Source: Streptomyces sp. MMG1121
GTDB lineage: Bacteria; Actinomycetota; Actinomycetes; Streptomycetales; Streptomycetaceae
Reading direction: 5' to 3'
Assembly: GCF_001280015.1 (NCBI RefSeq)
Contig: NZ_LGDV01000243.1
Span: 1-23,404, forward strand
DNA length: 23,404 nucleotides
Under the pieces are notes generated by a model. That model worked only from the letters and a program-made list of their open reading frames with translations. It was not told the DNA's origin and did no database searches. This document shows, piece after piece, positions 6,967 through 13,710 of this stretch. The first letter of the stretch is position 1, and every line of letters starts with the position of its first letter. Both the position numbers and the translations under genes were made by a program.

Positions 6967-7962
6967 CTAGCGGGCGACGACCAAGGTGGCGGGCGGCGCG
7001 GAGTGGAACGCGACGTCCTCGAAGCCGGCCTTGCGGAGCCAGCCGTCGTAGTCGGAGCGCCGCCAGGTCCCTCCCTGGTTGCTCTTGAGCAGCATTTCCG
7101 AGGCGAACAGCAGCGGGAACGCCGGACCGCTGCGGTCGTCCTCGACAACGTAGTCACAGACCACCAGGGCGCCGCCGGGTTTGAGGGCCCTGCGCAGCCT
7201 GGAGAAGACCTCGATGTTCTCCTCCGCCCCCTCCTGGTGGGCGATGTGGGAGTACAGCGCGATGTCGTAGACCGCCTCGCCGAAGTCGGTGGTGTGGAAG
7301 TCACCGTCGAGGCAGGTGAACCGGTCGGCCAGGCCGCGCTCTGCCAGCAGCCGGCGGGCGATGTCGTTGATCGGCTGCCAGTCGAGCTGGGTCGAGCGGG
7401 CCTTGGGGTTGGCCTCCAGCCAGACCGCCGAGTAGATACCCGAGCCGCCGCCCACGTCGAGGATCGAGACCTCGCCGGCCTCGGGCAGCCGCAGCACCTC
7501 GGCGGCGACGGTCGCCGCGGGCACCGACTGCGCGGCGATGGCCGGGACGACAAGCTCCCAGTGGGGGTTGTCGGCCACCTCCGTCGTGGGATGCTTCACC
7601 GGGCCCCCGGCGCGCACCACCTCGGGCAGGTCGGCCAAGGAGCCCATGTGGGTCAGCTTGAGCTGGGCGAAGCTGGTCAGGCAGGCGGGCCTGCCCTCGA
7701 CCAGGTACGCGGACGCCTCTGCGGTGTTGCGGTAGGCGCCGTCGCGCAGCTCGACCAGACCCACGCTGACGAGTCCGTCGAGCAGGGTCTGGGCGCCCCG
7801 CTCGGAGATCTTGGCACGGGCGGCGAGCCGCGCTGCTGTGTCCGCGCCGTTGTCGAGGTGGGTGAAGACGGAGTGGGCGGCGGCCGCACCGATGAGGCCG
7901 GTGGCCCAGTAGCCGTTGATGAGCCGCAGTATTCCGTCCGGGGTTGGCTGTTCGCTCGTCAT
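6967..7962 (-). CDS. SAM-dependent O-methyltransferase (acetylserotonin/hydroxyneurosporene MT-like)
   Basis: A 331-residue methyltransferase. An N-terminal winged-helix dimerisation domain (about 10-90) includes AAHSVFTHL and TLLDGLVSVGLVEL. The SAM-binding motif is ILDVGGGSG (167-175), followed by the acidic loop at CLDGDFH and the motif RALKPGGALVVCDYV further on. This is the layout of plant-type and polyketide O-methyltransferases (Methyltransf_2); members methylate phenolic hydroxyls. It probably methylates the same aromatic metabolite the prenyltransferases use. The ATG has AAAGGG 4-5 nt upstream. It is first in a two-gene operon with prenyltransferase 2 and is preceded by a long leader and module B. 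Confidence 0.88.
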   Translation of the reverse strand: MTSEQPTPDGILRLINGYWATGLIGAAAAHSVFTHLDNGADTAARLAARAKISERGAQTLLDGLVSVGLVELRDGAYRNTAEASAYLVEGRPACLTSFAQLKLTHMGSLADLPEVVRAGGPVKHPTTEVADNPHWELVVPAIAAQSVPAATVAAEVLRLPEAGEVSILDVGGGSGIYSAVWLEANPKARSTQLDWQPINDIARRLLAERGLADRFTCLDGDFHTTDFGEAVYDIALYSHIAHQEGAEENIEVFSRLRRALKPGGALVVCDYVVEDDRSGPAFPLLFASEMLLKSNQGGTWRRSDYDGWLRKAGFEDVAFHSAPPATLVVAR

Positions 7963-8287
7963 GCTGCCCTTTCTGGGGCCTGAGTGGACATGGGTTCGGC
8001 GTGTAGGGGTGTGGCGAGAGTGCGCTGGAGGAGATCCCGCAGTCGATTCCCTGAGCGCGCAGGTCGGTGACGGCTCCCGCCCGGTCCACGCCCGGGTCCG
8101 GTGTCACCGTGCGGGACTGCCCGGCGCAGCGCGCGAAGCAGCGCTCGTGGAGGGGGGCGGGAAGCACGGGAAGAGCGTGCGCGCCGGTTCGTCGTCCTGG
8201 GGGAAGAAAGAGCCGGGCCGCATCGGGAGGCGAAAGCGGTCGGGCTGACGGACCGTCGGATGAGACACCCAACTCCCCGGCCCTGCA
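7963..8287 (-). other. gene-free leader of the methyltransferase operon
   Basis: About 325 bp between module B and the methyltransferase start with no convincing gene. Short open frames here lack ribosome sites and family resemblance. It contains the 12-mer TGACGGACCGTC at 8246-8257, also found at 650-661. A short patch near 8208-8240 resembles the acyltransferase leader near 5196-5230, so the similarity between the two leaders may extend past the modules. Confidence 0.4.
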
Positions 8288-8371
8288 CAGTTTTCGGGCA
8301 GGCGTGGCTTGCTCCGATAGTGACACGGGGGCGCCACCGCGCCAAGAGTGGCAGAAAGTGACGTAGGTCAC
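8288..8371 (-). promoter_or_regulatory. regulatory module B (copy of module A at 5291-5373)
   Basis: It shares with module A the blocks GGCAGG-N-GTG, GTGACAC, CCAAGAG and AAGTGACG at the same spacing. On the transcribed strand a weak promoter-like pair is TTGGCG (8340-8345), 17 nt, CACTAT (8317-8322). The far end is a palindrome, GTGAC-GTAG-GTCAC (8358-8371), a candidate activator or repressor site. It lies about 326 bp upstream of the methyltransferase. Confidence 0.6.
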
Positions 8372-8451
8372 GCGAGGATGGAGGGTGTGCGGATCGGCGA
8401 GTCCGGCGTGCCGGCTCAGTCGCAGGTCCGCGTCCAGCTCGAAGACCGGGC

Positions 8452-8750
8452 ATGACCAGGATGGCCGCGGACGCCTTCCTCGCAGCCGTCGACGCGACGG
8501 CGCAGCCGGGGGCGGCTGACGCCCGATCACGTCCGCGGCCCGCCGGCCGCCGTCCACGGGCTCATCGAGGACCTGGCCGCACCTCATGGCGCTCGCCGAA
8601 ACCCTCGACCCGCCGCAGGAGCATGTGGACGGCGTTCCCCTCGCCAAGGGCGGCCAGGCGGCCGGACTCTACGCGTTCCCGGGCGCCCAGTCCGAGCGGG
8701 ACGTGCGGTGCACACCGGCTCTCTCACCTCTCGCACTCCCGGAGCACGCG
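8452..8750 (+). pseudogene. possible decayed coding region
   Basis: Three successive plus-strand frames read like protein with high G/C third positions: MTRMAADAFLAAVDATAQPG, then LTPDHVRGPPAAVHGLIEDL in another frame, then MALAETLDPPQEHVDGVPLA and onward in a third. Joined by two frameshifts they would make about 100 residues. No family is recognised. It may be a gene remnant, a sequencing artefact or chance in high-GC DNA. Confidence 0.25.
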
Positions 8751-8777
8751 CCGAGCCCGACGGTGTCGTCGGGCCAG

Positions 8778-8844
8778 CCGGAACCAACCGTGCGGTGGGG
8801 GCCGCCCGCACGTCGGCAGTACGGCCCCCGCGTGCCGGTTCCGG
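8778..8844 (-). terminator. nested hairpin after the ferredoxin gene
   Basis: Outer arms CCGGAACC (8778-8785) and GGTTCCGG (8837-8844) enclose inner arms GGGGGCCG (8797-8804) and CGGCCCCC (8822-8829). It lies 11 bp past the ferredoxin stop and probably ends the P450-ferredoxin transcript. Confidence 0.65.
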
Positions 8845-8855
8845 AACGCTCCTCG

Positions 8856-9050
8856 CTACTCGTCACCGACGGCGATTGCCTGCACGGGGCAGGCCCGTAC
8901 GGCTTCACGCACCAGCGGCTCGCCGGCGCCGTCCTCCCTCCCGGGCAGGATCTCGCTCAAGCCGTCGTCGTCCTGGGTGAAGACACCCGGCACGGTCAGG
9001 GCGCACATCCCCGCGCCCACGCACCGGTCCTTGTCGATCTGGATCCGCAC
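8856..9050 (-). CDS. 3Fe-4S ferredoxin, P450 redox partner
   Basis: A 64-residue ferredoxin of usual length for the P450-associated type. Cluster ligands are C10 and C16 in CVGAGMC and C54 in ACPVQAI. The alanine in place of the fourth cysteine is the usual mark of a [3Fe-4S] rather than a [4Fe-4S] cluster. It passes electrons from a ferredoxin reductase, not in the window, to the adjacent P450. The GTG at 9050 has GGAG 6 nt upstream. It starts 9 nt after the P450 stop, so the two are co-transcribed and almost certainly work together. Confidence 0.92.
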   Translation of the reverse strand: MRIQIDKDRCVGAGMCALTVPGVFTQDDDGLSEILPGREDGAGEPLVREAVRACPVQAIAVGDE

Positions 9051-9059
9051 GCTTGTCTC

Positions 9060-10268
9060 CTACCATCTGACGGGGAGCTGGAGCATCCCCTGGAGCGTGG
9101 TGCCCGGTTTGAACGGGATCTCCGACACGGGCGCGGCGAGCTTCAACCCCGGCAGCCGGTCGAACAGGGTGCGCAGCGCGATCTCGATCTCGGCGCGGGC
9201 GAGGTTCTGTCCCAGGCACTGGTGCATGCCGAAGCCGAACGCGAGGTGGTGCCGGTCGGGGCGGTGCCAGTCCAGCTCGTCGGGCGCGCTGTAGGCCGCG
9301 GTGTCCCGGTTGATCAGGGACGTCGACATCACGACACCGTCGTTGGCGCGGATCGTCTGTCCGGCGTACTCGATGTCCTGGGTCGCCACCCGCATGCCGC
9401 CCTCGGCGACGGCACAGAAGCGCAGCAGTTCCTCCACGGCGGCCGGCATCAGCTCCGGGTCCGCGCGCAGTTCGGCGAGCCGGTCCGGGTGCTCCAGCAG
9501 CGTGAACGCGCCAAGGGAGATCATGTTGGTGGTGGTCTCATGGCCCGCGACGACCAGCAGGGCCGCCAACGCCATCAGCTCGTCGGGCCGGATGGCCCCT
9601 TCGGCCAGCGGCTGGTGGATGAGCTCGTCGAGCAGCGCGTCGCCGGGCTCGCGCTGCTTGCGCTCGATCAACGCGCCCAGATAGGCGTCGAGTTGCTCCC
9701 CGCCCCGCTGGGTGTCCTCGACGGTCGGGCCGGCTATCAGCCGCCGCGACTGCTCCTCGAAGAACTCGTGGTCGGCGTACGGCACACCGAGCATGAGACA
9801 CATCACCTGCGAGGACACCGGCAGCGCGAACGCGCTCACCAGCTCGGCGGGCGGCCCCTGGGCGATGATGTCGTCGATGAGTGCGTCGACGATCTCCTGG
9901 ATCTTCGGGCGCAGGGCGGAGACGCGCTTGGCCGTGAAGGTGGGGATCACCGTCCGCCGCAGTGTCTTGTGCTCGGGGTCGTCCATGCCCAGGAGGGACA
10001 GCCGGCGCCCGCGAACACGGTTCTTGAAGCCCTCGGTGGGCGAGGGGAACGCCTCGTTGTCCTGGTCGGCGGACAGGCGCGGGTCGCCGAGCAGATCCCG
10101 GGCCGCAGCGATCCCGGTGACGAGCCACACCGCGCGGCCGTCGTAGAGCCTGACCCGGGTCAGCGGCCGGGCGGCGCGCAGCGGGTCGTACCCGGCCGGC
10201 GGGTGGTAGGGACACGTACGGTCCTGGGGGAAGGAGACGAGGGGGTGCTTCACCGCTTCTTCCGTCAT
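9060..10268 (-). CDS. cytochrome P450 (CYP105-like)
   Basis: A 402-residue soluble bacterial P450. The I-helix oxygen-activation motif is AGHETT (241-246), the K-helix ExxR is EELLR (279-283), and the haem loop FGFGMHQCLG has the ligand C351. The N-terminal region (RLSADQDNEAFP, then MDDPEHKTLRR) resembles CYP105-type streptomycete enzymes. It would hydroxylate, couple or epoxidise the cluster product, with the downstream ferredoxin as partner; the substrate is unknown. The ATG has GAGG 7 nt upstream. It is the first gene of a two-gene operon, with a candidate promoter 90-95 bp upstream and a dyad beyond it. Confidence 0.93.
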   Translation of the reverse strand: MTEEAVKHPLVSFPQDRTCPYHPPAGYDPLRAARPLTRVRLYDGRAVWLVTGIAAARDLLGDPRLSADQDNEAFPSPTEGFKNRVRGRRLSLLGMDDPEHKTLRRTVIPTFTAKRVSALRPKIQEIVDALIDDIIAQGPPAELVSAFALPVSSQVMCLMLGVPYADHEFFEEQSRRLIAGPTVEDTQRGGEQLDAYLGALIERKQREPGDALLDELIHQPLAEGAIRPDELMALAALLVVAGHETTTNMISLGAFTLLEHPDRLAELRADPELMPAAVEELLRFCAVAEGGMRVATQDIEYAGQTIRANDGVVMSTSLINRDTAAYSAPDELDWHRPDRHHLAFGFGMHQCLGQNLARAEIEIALRTLFDRLPGLKLAAPVSEIPFKPGTTLQGMLQLPVRW

Positions 10269-10357
10269 GGATGCCTCGCAACTGTAGGAACAGGTGAACC
10301 GAGTCAGGCGGCCCGCTGACGGCCAGGCCCGTGGGCAGAGCGCGTTCGACCGGCGTC

Positions 10358-10363
10358 ACTATA
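10358..10363 (-). promoter_or_regulatory. candidate -10 box (TATAGT) of the P450 operon
   Basis: TATAGT on the minus strand fits the TAnnnT consensus and lies about 90 bp upstream of the P450 start. No good -35 is found 16-18 bp upstream, which would fit an activated promoter using the dyad at 10389-10423. Confidence 0.4.
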
Positions 10364-10388
10364 GGCACGCCGCCCGACCAGGCCATAT

Positions 10389-10423
10389 GGTGTGCAACCG
10401 CGGAGACCCCGCCCTTGCACACC
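10389..10423. promoter_or_regulatory. perfect 9-bp dyad upstream of the P450 gene
   Basis: GGTGTGCAA at 10389-10397 and TTGCACACC at 10415-10423 form a perfect inverted repeat with a 17-bp spacer. It lies just upstream of where the -35 of the P450 promoter would be, a usual place for an activator. It could also fold as a hairpin, but no gene ends nearby on either strand. Confidence 0.5.
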
Positions 10424-10550
10424 CGTCGACGGCAGCGGAGGCAGGCTGGTGCAGGCAGATCCGGGACCGGCCCGCCGTGACGCACGCCCGGGCGTCCACC
10501 GGCCCTCGACACGGCCTCGAGCCCATCTGGACCCGCCGCACCCCGTACCG

Positions 10551-10612
10551 CACATGACGACGCGCCCCGGCGCACACATCACCCCGCCCTCCGGCCGCAC
10601 ATCACCCCGCCC
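10551..10612. repeat. short direct repeats with period 23-24 bp
   Basis: The 15-mer CACATCACCCCGCCC occurs at 10575-10589 and 10598-10612, and a degenerate copy begins at 10551. The stretch is non-coding, between the P450 promoter region and the CMD terminator. The rest of 10,424-10,629 shows no gene. Confidence 0.5.
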
Positions 10613-10629
10613 CGTGCCACACGCGACAG

Positions 10630-10662
10630 CGTCCCGGGCACCGGTGAGCGGTGCACGGGACG
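10630..10662 (-). terminator. terminator after CMD-family gene 1
   Basis: A 13-pair stem with one mismatch (CGTCCCG-g-GCACCG against CGGTGC-a-CGGGACG) and a 5-nt loop GTGAG, 25 bp past the stop at 10688. Confidence 0.8.
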
Positions 10663-10687
10663 TGGGCGGGCGCCGGGCGGGCGTCGG

Positions 10688-11164
10688 TCAGCCGAAGTCG
10701 CCGGGCGTGTAGCTGCCGCCGGGCGTGCGGTTGAGGACGCCGAAGCGGTTGGAGGAGTTGATGAAGGCGATGAAGCACATCAGCGCCGACAGCTGCTCCT
10801 CGTCGAAGTGCTTTTCGGCGTCGGCCCAGGCCTCGTCGGTGATGCCGCCGGCGCCGTCGGCGATGCGGGTGCCCTGCTCCGTCAGCTCCAGCGCGGCGCG
10901 CTCCGCGTCGGTGAAGACGGTGGACTCCCGCCAGGCCGCGACCAGGTTGACGCGCGTCGCGGACTGCCCGGCATGTGCGAGGTCCTTGGAGTGCGCGTCC
11001 GTGCAGTAGCCGCAGCCGTTGATCTGGCTGGCCCGCAGCATCACCAGGTCCTGAATCGTCTTCGGCAGCGACGACTCCTTGATGAGGGTCCTGCTCGCCG
11101 AGGCGAAGTACTTCAGGGACTTGGCGATGACGGGGCTGTTGTAGAGGTTCAGACGCGGTTCCAT
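10688..11164 (-). CDS. AhpD-like carboxymuconolactone decarboxylase family protein (CMD 1)
   Basis: A 158-residue all-helical protein of the CMD/AhpD family. The redox motif CGYCTDAH gives C51, C54 and H58, the arrangement used by AhpD-type alkylhydroperoxidases. It ends with the short conserved region FIAFINSSNRFGVL. Its likely role is thiol-dependent peroxide reduction or an uncharacterised redox function; true carboxymuconolactone decarboxylation is unlikely. The ATG at 11164 has AAGGAG 6 nt upstream. It is transcribed away from the ebo regulator gene. Upstream is an ECF41-type promoter identical in its boxes to that of CMD 2 (21106-21672), which sits beside the ECF41 sigma gene. Confidence 0.9.
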   Translation of the reverse strand: MEPRLNLYNSPVIAKSLKYFASASRTLIKESSLPKTIQDLVMLRASQINGCGYCTDAHSKDLAHAGQSATRVNLVAAWRESTVFTDAERAALELTEQGTRIADGAGGITDEAWADAEKHFDEEQLSALMCFIAFINSSNRFGVLNRTPGGSYTPGDFG

Positions 11165-11195
11165 GATGAACTCCTTGCCGCTGGCCGGGGTGTAC

Positions 11196-11220
11196 GTCTC
11201 AGTGGGTACGTCACTGAGAC
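11196..11220. promoter_or_regulatory. dyad overlapping the CMD 1 promoter -10
   Basis: GTCTCAGTG (11196-11204) and CACTGAGAC (11212-11220) form a perfect 9-bp inverted repeat with a 7-bp spacer. It covers the -10 box and start site of the CMD 1 promoter. The core TCTCAGTGG is repeated twice in the CMD 2 leader. Confidence 0.55.
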
Positions 11221-11244
11221 ACCGCGAACCAGTGCACTGTGACA
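11218..11244 (-). promoter_or_regulatory. ECF41-type promoter of CMD 1
   Basis: On the minus strand TGTCACA (11238-11244), 16 nt, TGTC (11218-11221). The published ECF41 consensus, from memory, is TGTCACA-N16-CGTC; this differs by one base. The -10 lies 54 bp upstream of the start codon. The same two boxes with the same spacing precede CMD 2. Confidence 0.75.
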
Positions 11245-11325
11245 TGGCCCGGTACCGGGGCGCCGGTCGGCAAGCCTCGTCCTCAAGACGGGCTCGAGCC
11301 GCCTTCCAGACCCGCTTGTGGCTCG

Positions 11326-11355
11326 TTGACACTGTTCTGGCCCACCGCCTCCAAT
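11326..11355 (+). promoter_or_regulatory. candidate sigma-70-type promoter of the ebo regulator
   Basis: TTGACA (11326-11331), 18 nt, TCCAAT (11350-11355). The -35 is a perfect consensus hexamer and the -10 matches at four of six positions. The start codon follows 47 bp after the -10. Confidence 0.55.
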
Positions 11356-11402
11356 GTCGCTGTCGGAAATTGGTCCCTTGCGCATCGCGTCAGGAGGTGC
11401 AC

Positions 11403-12434
11403 GTGTCTCAGGCCGAGCAGTTGACATACCCGGCGGTCGATCCCGACGCGATCGAGTCATCGGCCCTGTGGATCGCCTCGCACCCCGTCACCCGCGTACG
11501 GATCGACTCGCTCGTCCTGGACGACTCCCCTCGGCTGGCCGGGGAGGACCAGGCCCATGTGCGGGCGCTCGCCGAGGCCGGGGACTGTCTGCCTCCCATC
11601 GTGGTGCACCGCCCCACCCTGCGGGTCATCGACGGCGCCCACCGCGTCCGTGCGGCCCAGGTCAACGGCCGTTCGGAGATCGCCGCACGGCTGCTGGACT
11701 GCGACCGGGCCGCGGCCTTCGTACTGGCGGTGCGGGCCAACGTCACCCACGGTATGCCGCTGTCCCGCGCCGACCGCACGGCCGCGGCGGCCCGGATCGT
11801 CCGTGCCTACCCGCGCTGGTCGGACCGTGCGGTCGCGGCCGCCGCCGGACTCTCCGACAAGACCGTCTCCCGCATCCGCGTGTGCTCGGGCGCCGGGGAC
11901 AGCACACCGTGCGAAACGAGACTCGGCCGGGACGGCCGGGTACGGCCCCTCGACAGCGCTCAGCGCCGGCGCCACGCCGCCGCGATCCTCCTCGACCTGC
12001 CCCACGCCGGACTGCGCGAGGTCGCCCGCGCCACCGGCCTGTCACCCGCCACGGTGCGCGACGTACGACGCCGCATCGACCGCGGCGAGGACCCCGTCCC
12101 GGTCCGTTACCGCGCTCCTGGGCCCGTGGCCGGCGACCCCACCGCGAACCGGCCGCGCCCGCCCGCCGCCCCCGCACGTGCCGAACGCAGCGCCGTCCCC
12201 GTGGACCGGCACAAACTGCTCGCACGGCTCGGCGAGGACCCCTCGCTGCGGCTCAACGAAGCCGGCCGGCGCGCCCTGCGCTGGCTGCACCACTACTCCG
12301 TCGACGGCGGTGACACCGAGACGCTGCACCGCGGACTGCCCGGCCACTGGTCCCCCGAGGTCGCCGATCTGGCCCGCAGTTGCGCGGCCGTCTGGAGCGA
12401 GCTGGCCGCACAGCTCCAGCAGCGCACGTTGTAG
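11403..12434 (+). CDS. StrR/ParB-like DNA-binding regulator
   Basis: A 343-residue protein. Residues about 28-100 are a ParB-like domain with the signature VIDGAHRVRAA (75-85) after PPIVVHRPTLR. A helix-turn-helix follows at 141-160 (SDRAVAAAAGLSDKTVSRIR) and a second at about 203-224 (LREVARATGLSPATVRDVRR). This is the architecture of StrR-type pathway activators of antibiotic clusters and of ParB-like regulators, and it differs from chromosome-partition ParB in lacking an evident dimerisation tail of that type. It probably activates the ebo operon 121 bp downstream and may be co-transcribed with it. The GTG at 11403 is preceded by AGGAGG at ideal spacing; longer in-frame starts upstream would overlap its promoter. 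Confidence 0.82.
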   Translation: MSQAEQLTYPAVDPDAIESSALWIASHPVTRVRIDSLVLDDSPRLAGEDQAHVRALAEAGDCLPPIVVHRPTLRVIDGAHRVRAAQVNGRSEIAARLLDCDRAAAFVLAVRANVTHGMPLSRADRTAAAARIVRAYPRWSDRAVAAAAGLSDKTVSRIRVCSGAGDSTPCETRLGRDGRVRPLDSAQRRRHAAAILLDLPHAGLREVARATGLSPATVRDVRRRIDRGEDPVPVRYRAPGPVAGDPTANRPRPPAAPARAERSAVPVDRHKLLARLGEDPSLRLNEAGRRALRWLHHYSVDGGDTETLHRGLPGHWSPEVADLARSCAAVWSELAAQLQQRTL

Positions 12435-12555
12435 CGCCCAGACCGGCACGCCGTACGGACAGGCCGCAAGCCGCCCCCAGCTCAGGGACCACCCCTTCCC
12501 CCCTCTGCCCCGCTCGACCCGCTCGTCAGAACCGACGCACTTCAGGAGGCCTTCC

Positions 12556-13710
12556 GTGTCCGAACATGACGAGACGTCCGGTACCCGCCCCGGACCCGAG
12601 AGCGGGCCCGGCACCGGCGTGTGGTTCATCGGAGCCCGCGGCTCCGTCGCCACGACCGCGGTCGCCGGGTGCGCCGCGCTCGCCGCGGGGCTGCACCCGC
12701 CGACGGGCATGGTCACCGAGACCGAGGCCTTCACCGGCGCCCGCCTGCCCGCCCTGTCCGGCCTCGTCTTCGGCGGCCACGACACCGTCGACTGGCCGCT
12801 GCCCAAGCGCGCCGAGGCACTCACCGAACAGGGCGTCCTGCCGCACGGCCTCGGCCAGGCGGTGCACCACGAACTCGCCGCCGCCGACCGGGAGATACGC
12901 ACCGGCGGACCGCTGGCCGGAGACCGGCGCAGCGACGAGGAGCTGATCGCCGCTTTCGCCGCCGACATCGAGGACTTCACCCGCCGCCGGGCGCTCGCCC
13001 GGACCGTCGTCGTGAACGTCGCCTCCACCGAGCCCGCCCCGGCCGCGGGCGACCCCCGGCTGCCGGCCAGCTCCCTGTACGCGGCGGCCGCCCTGCGCGC
13101 GGGCTGCGCGTACGTGAACTTCACCCCGTCGACCGGTGTGCGCCACCCGGCCCTGGAGGAGCCGGCCCGGTCCGCGGGCGTGCCCTACGCGGGCCGGGAC
13201 GGCAAGACCGGGCAGACCCTGCTGCGGGCGGTGCTCGCGCCCATGTTCCGCCAGCGCGCCCTGACCGTACGGGCCTGGTCCGGCACCAATCTGCTCGGCG
13301 GCGGAGACGGGGCGGCGCTCGCCGACTCCGCCGCGGCGGCAGCGAAGAACGCGGGCAAGAACCGGGTCCTTCAGGACACCCTCGGAGTGCTGCCCGAGGG
13401 TGAGGTGCACATCGACGACGTACCCGCGCTCGGCGAGTGGAAGACCGCCTGGGACCACGTCGCCTTCGAGGGCTTCCTCGGCGCGGGCATGATCCTCCAG
13501 ACCATCTGGCAGGGCTGCGACTCGGCGCTCGCCGCGCCGCTCGTGCTCGACCTGGCCCGGCTCGCCGCCCGCGCCCACGAGGCGGGGATCACCGGGAGCC
13601 TTCCGGAGCTGGGCTTCTACTTCAAGGATCCGGACGGCGGCTCCGCGGCGCTCGCCGAGCAGTACGACGTGCTCCTGGGCTTCGCCGCCCGCCTGGGGGC
13701 GGCACGGTGA
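12556..13710 (+). CDS. myo-inositol-1-phosphate synthase homologue of the archaeal type
   Basis: A 384-residue NAD-dependent cyclase homologue. The NAD-binding loop is FIGARGSVATT (24-34); then VNVASTEP, GKTGQTLLRAVLAPMF (216-231), SGTNLLGGGDG (242-252), the lysine-rich AKNAGKN (263-269), KTAWDH (296-301), WQGCDS (318-323) and YFKDP. These match the archaeal-type synthase, which turns glucose 6-phosphate into inositol phosphate; catalytic lysine positions appear kept, though the usual GNxDG is GGGDG and the SKxxSK pair is AKNAGK. It may make inositol phosphate or another cyclitol phosphate for the ebo pathway. It stands where other ebo clusters have the dehydroquinate-synthase-like EboD. The GTG has AGGAGG 7 nt upstream; its end overlaps eboC by GTGA. 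Confidence 0.85.
   Translation: MSEHDETSGTRPGPESGPGTGVWFIGARGSVATTAVAGCAALAAGLHPPTGMVTETEAFTGARLPALSGLVFGGHDTVDWPLPKRAEALTEQGVLPHGLGQAVHHELAAADREIRTGGPLAGDRRSDEELIAAFAADIEDFTRRRALARTVVVNVASTEPAPAAGDPRLPASSLYAAAALRAGCAYVNFTPSTGVRHPALEEPARSAGVPYAGRDGKTGQTLLRAVLAPMFRQRALTVRAWSGTNLLGGGDGAALADSAAAAAKNAGKNRVLQDTLGVLPEGEVHIDDVPALGEWKTAWDHVAFEGFLGAGMILQTIWQGCDSALAAPLVLDLARLAARAHEAGITGSLPELGFYFKDPDGGSAALAEQYDVLLGFAARLGAAR

Noticed and set aside
8586..10319. 577-codon plus-strand frame opposite the P450
   Set aside because: Mostly antisense of the P450 and ferredoxin. Only the first part, outside those genes, was considered, as a possible decayed gene.
10330..10365. StrR-type operator (GTTCGA dyad) near the P450 promoter
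   Set aside because: GTTCGACCG is present once but no inverted partner follows at the expected distance.
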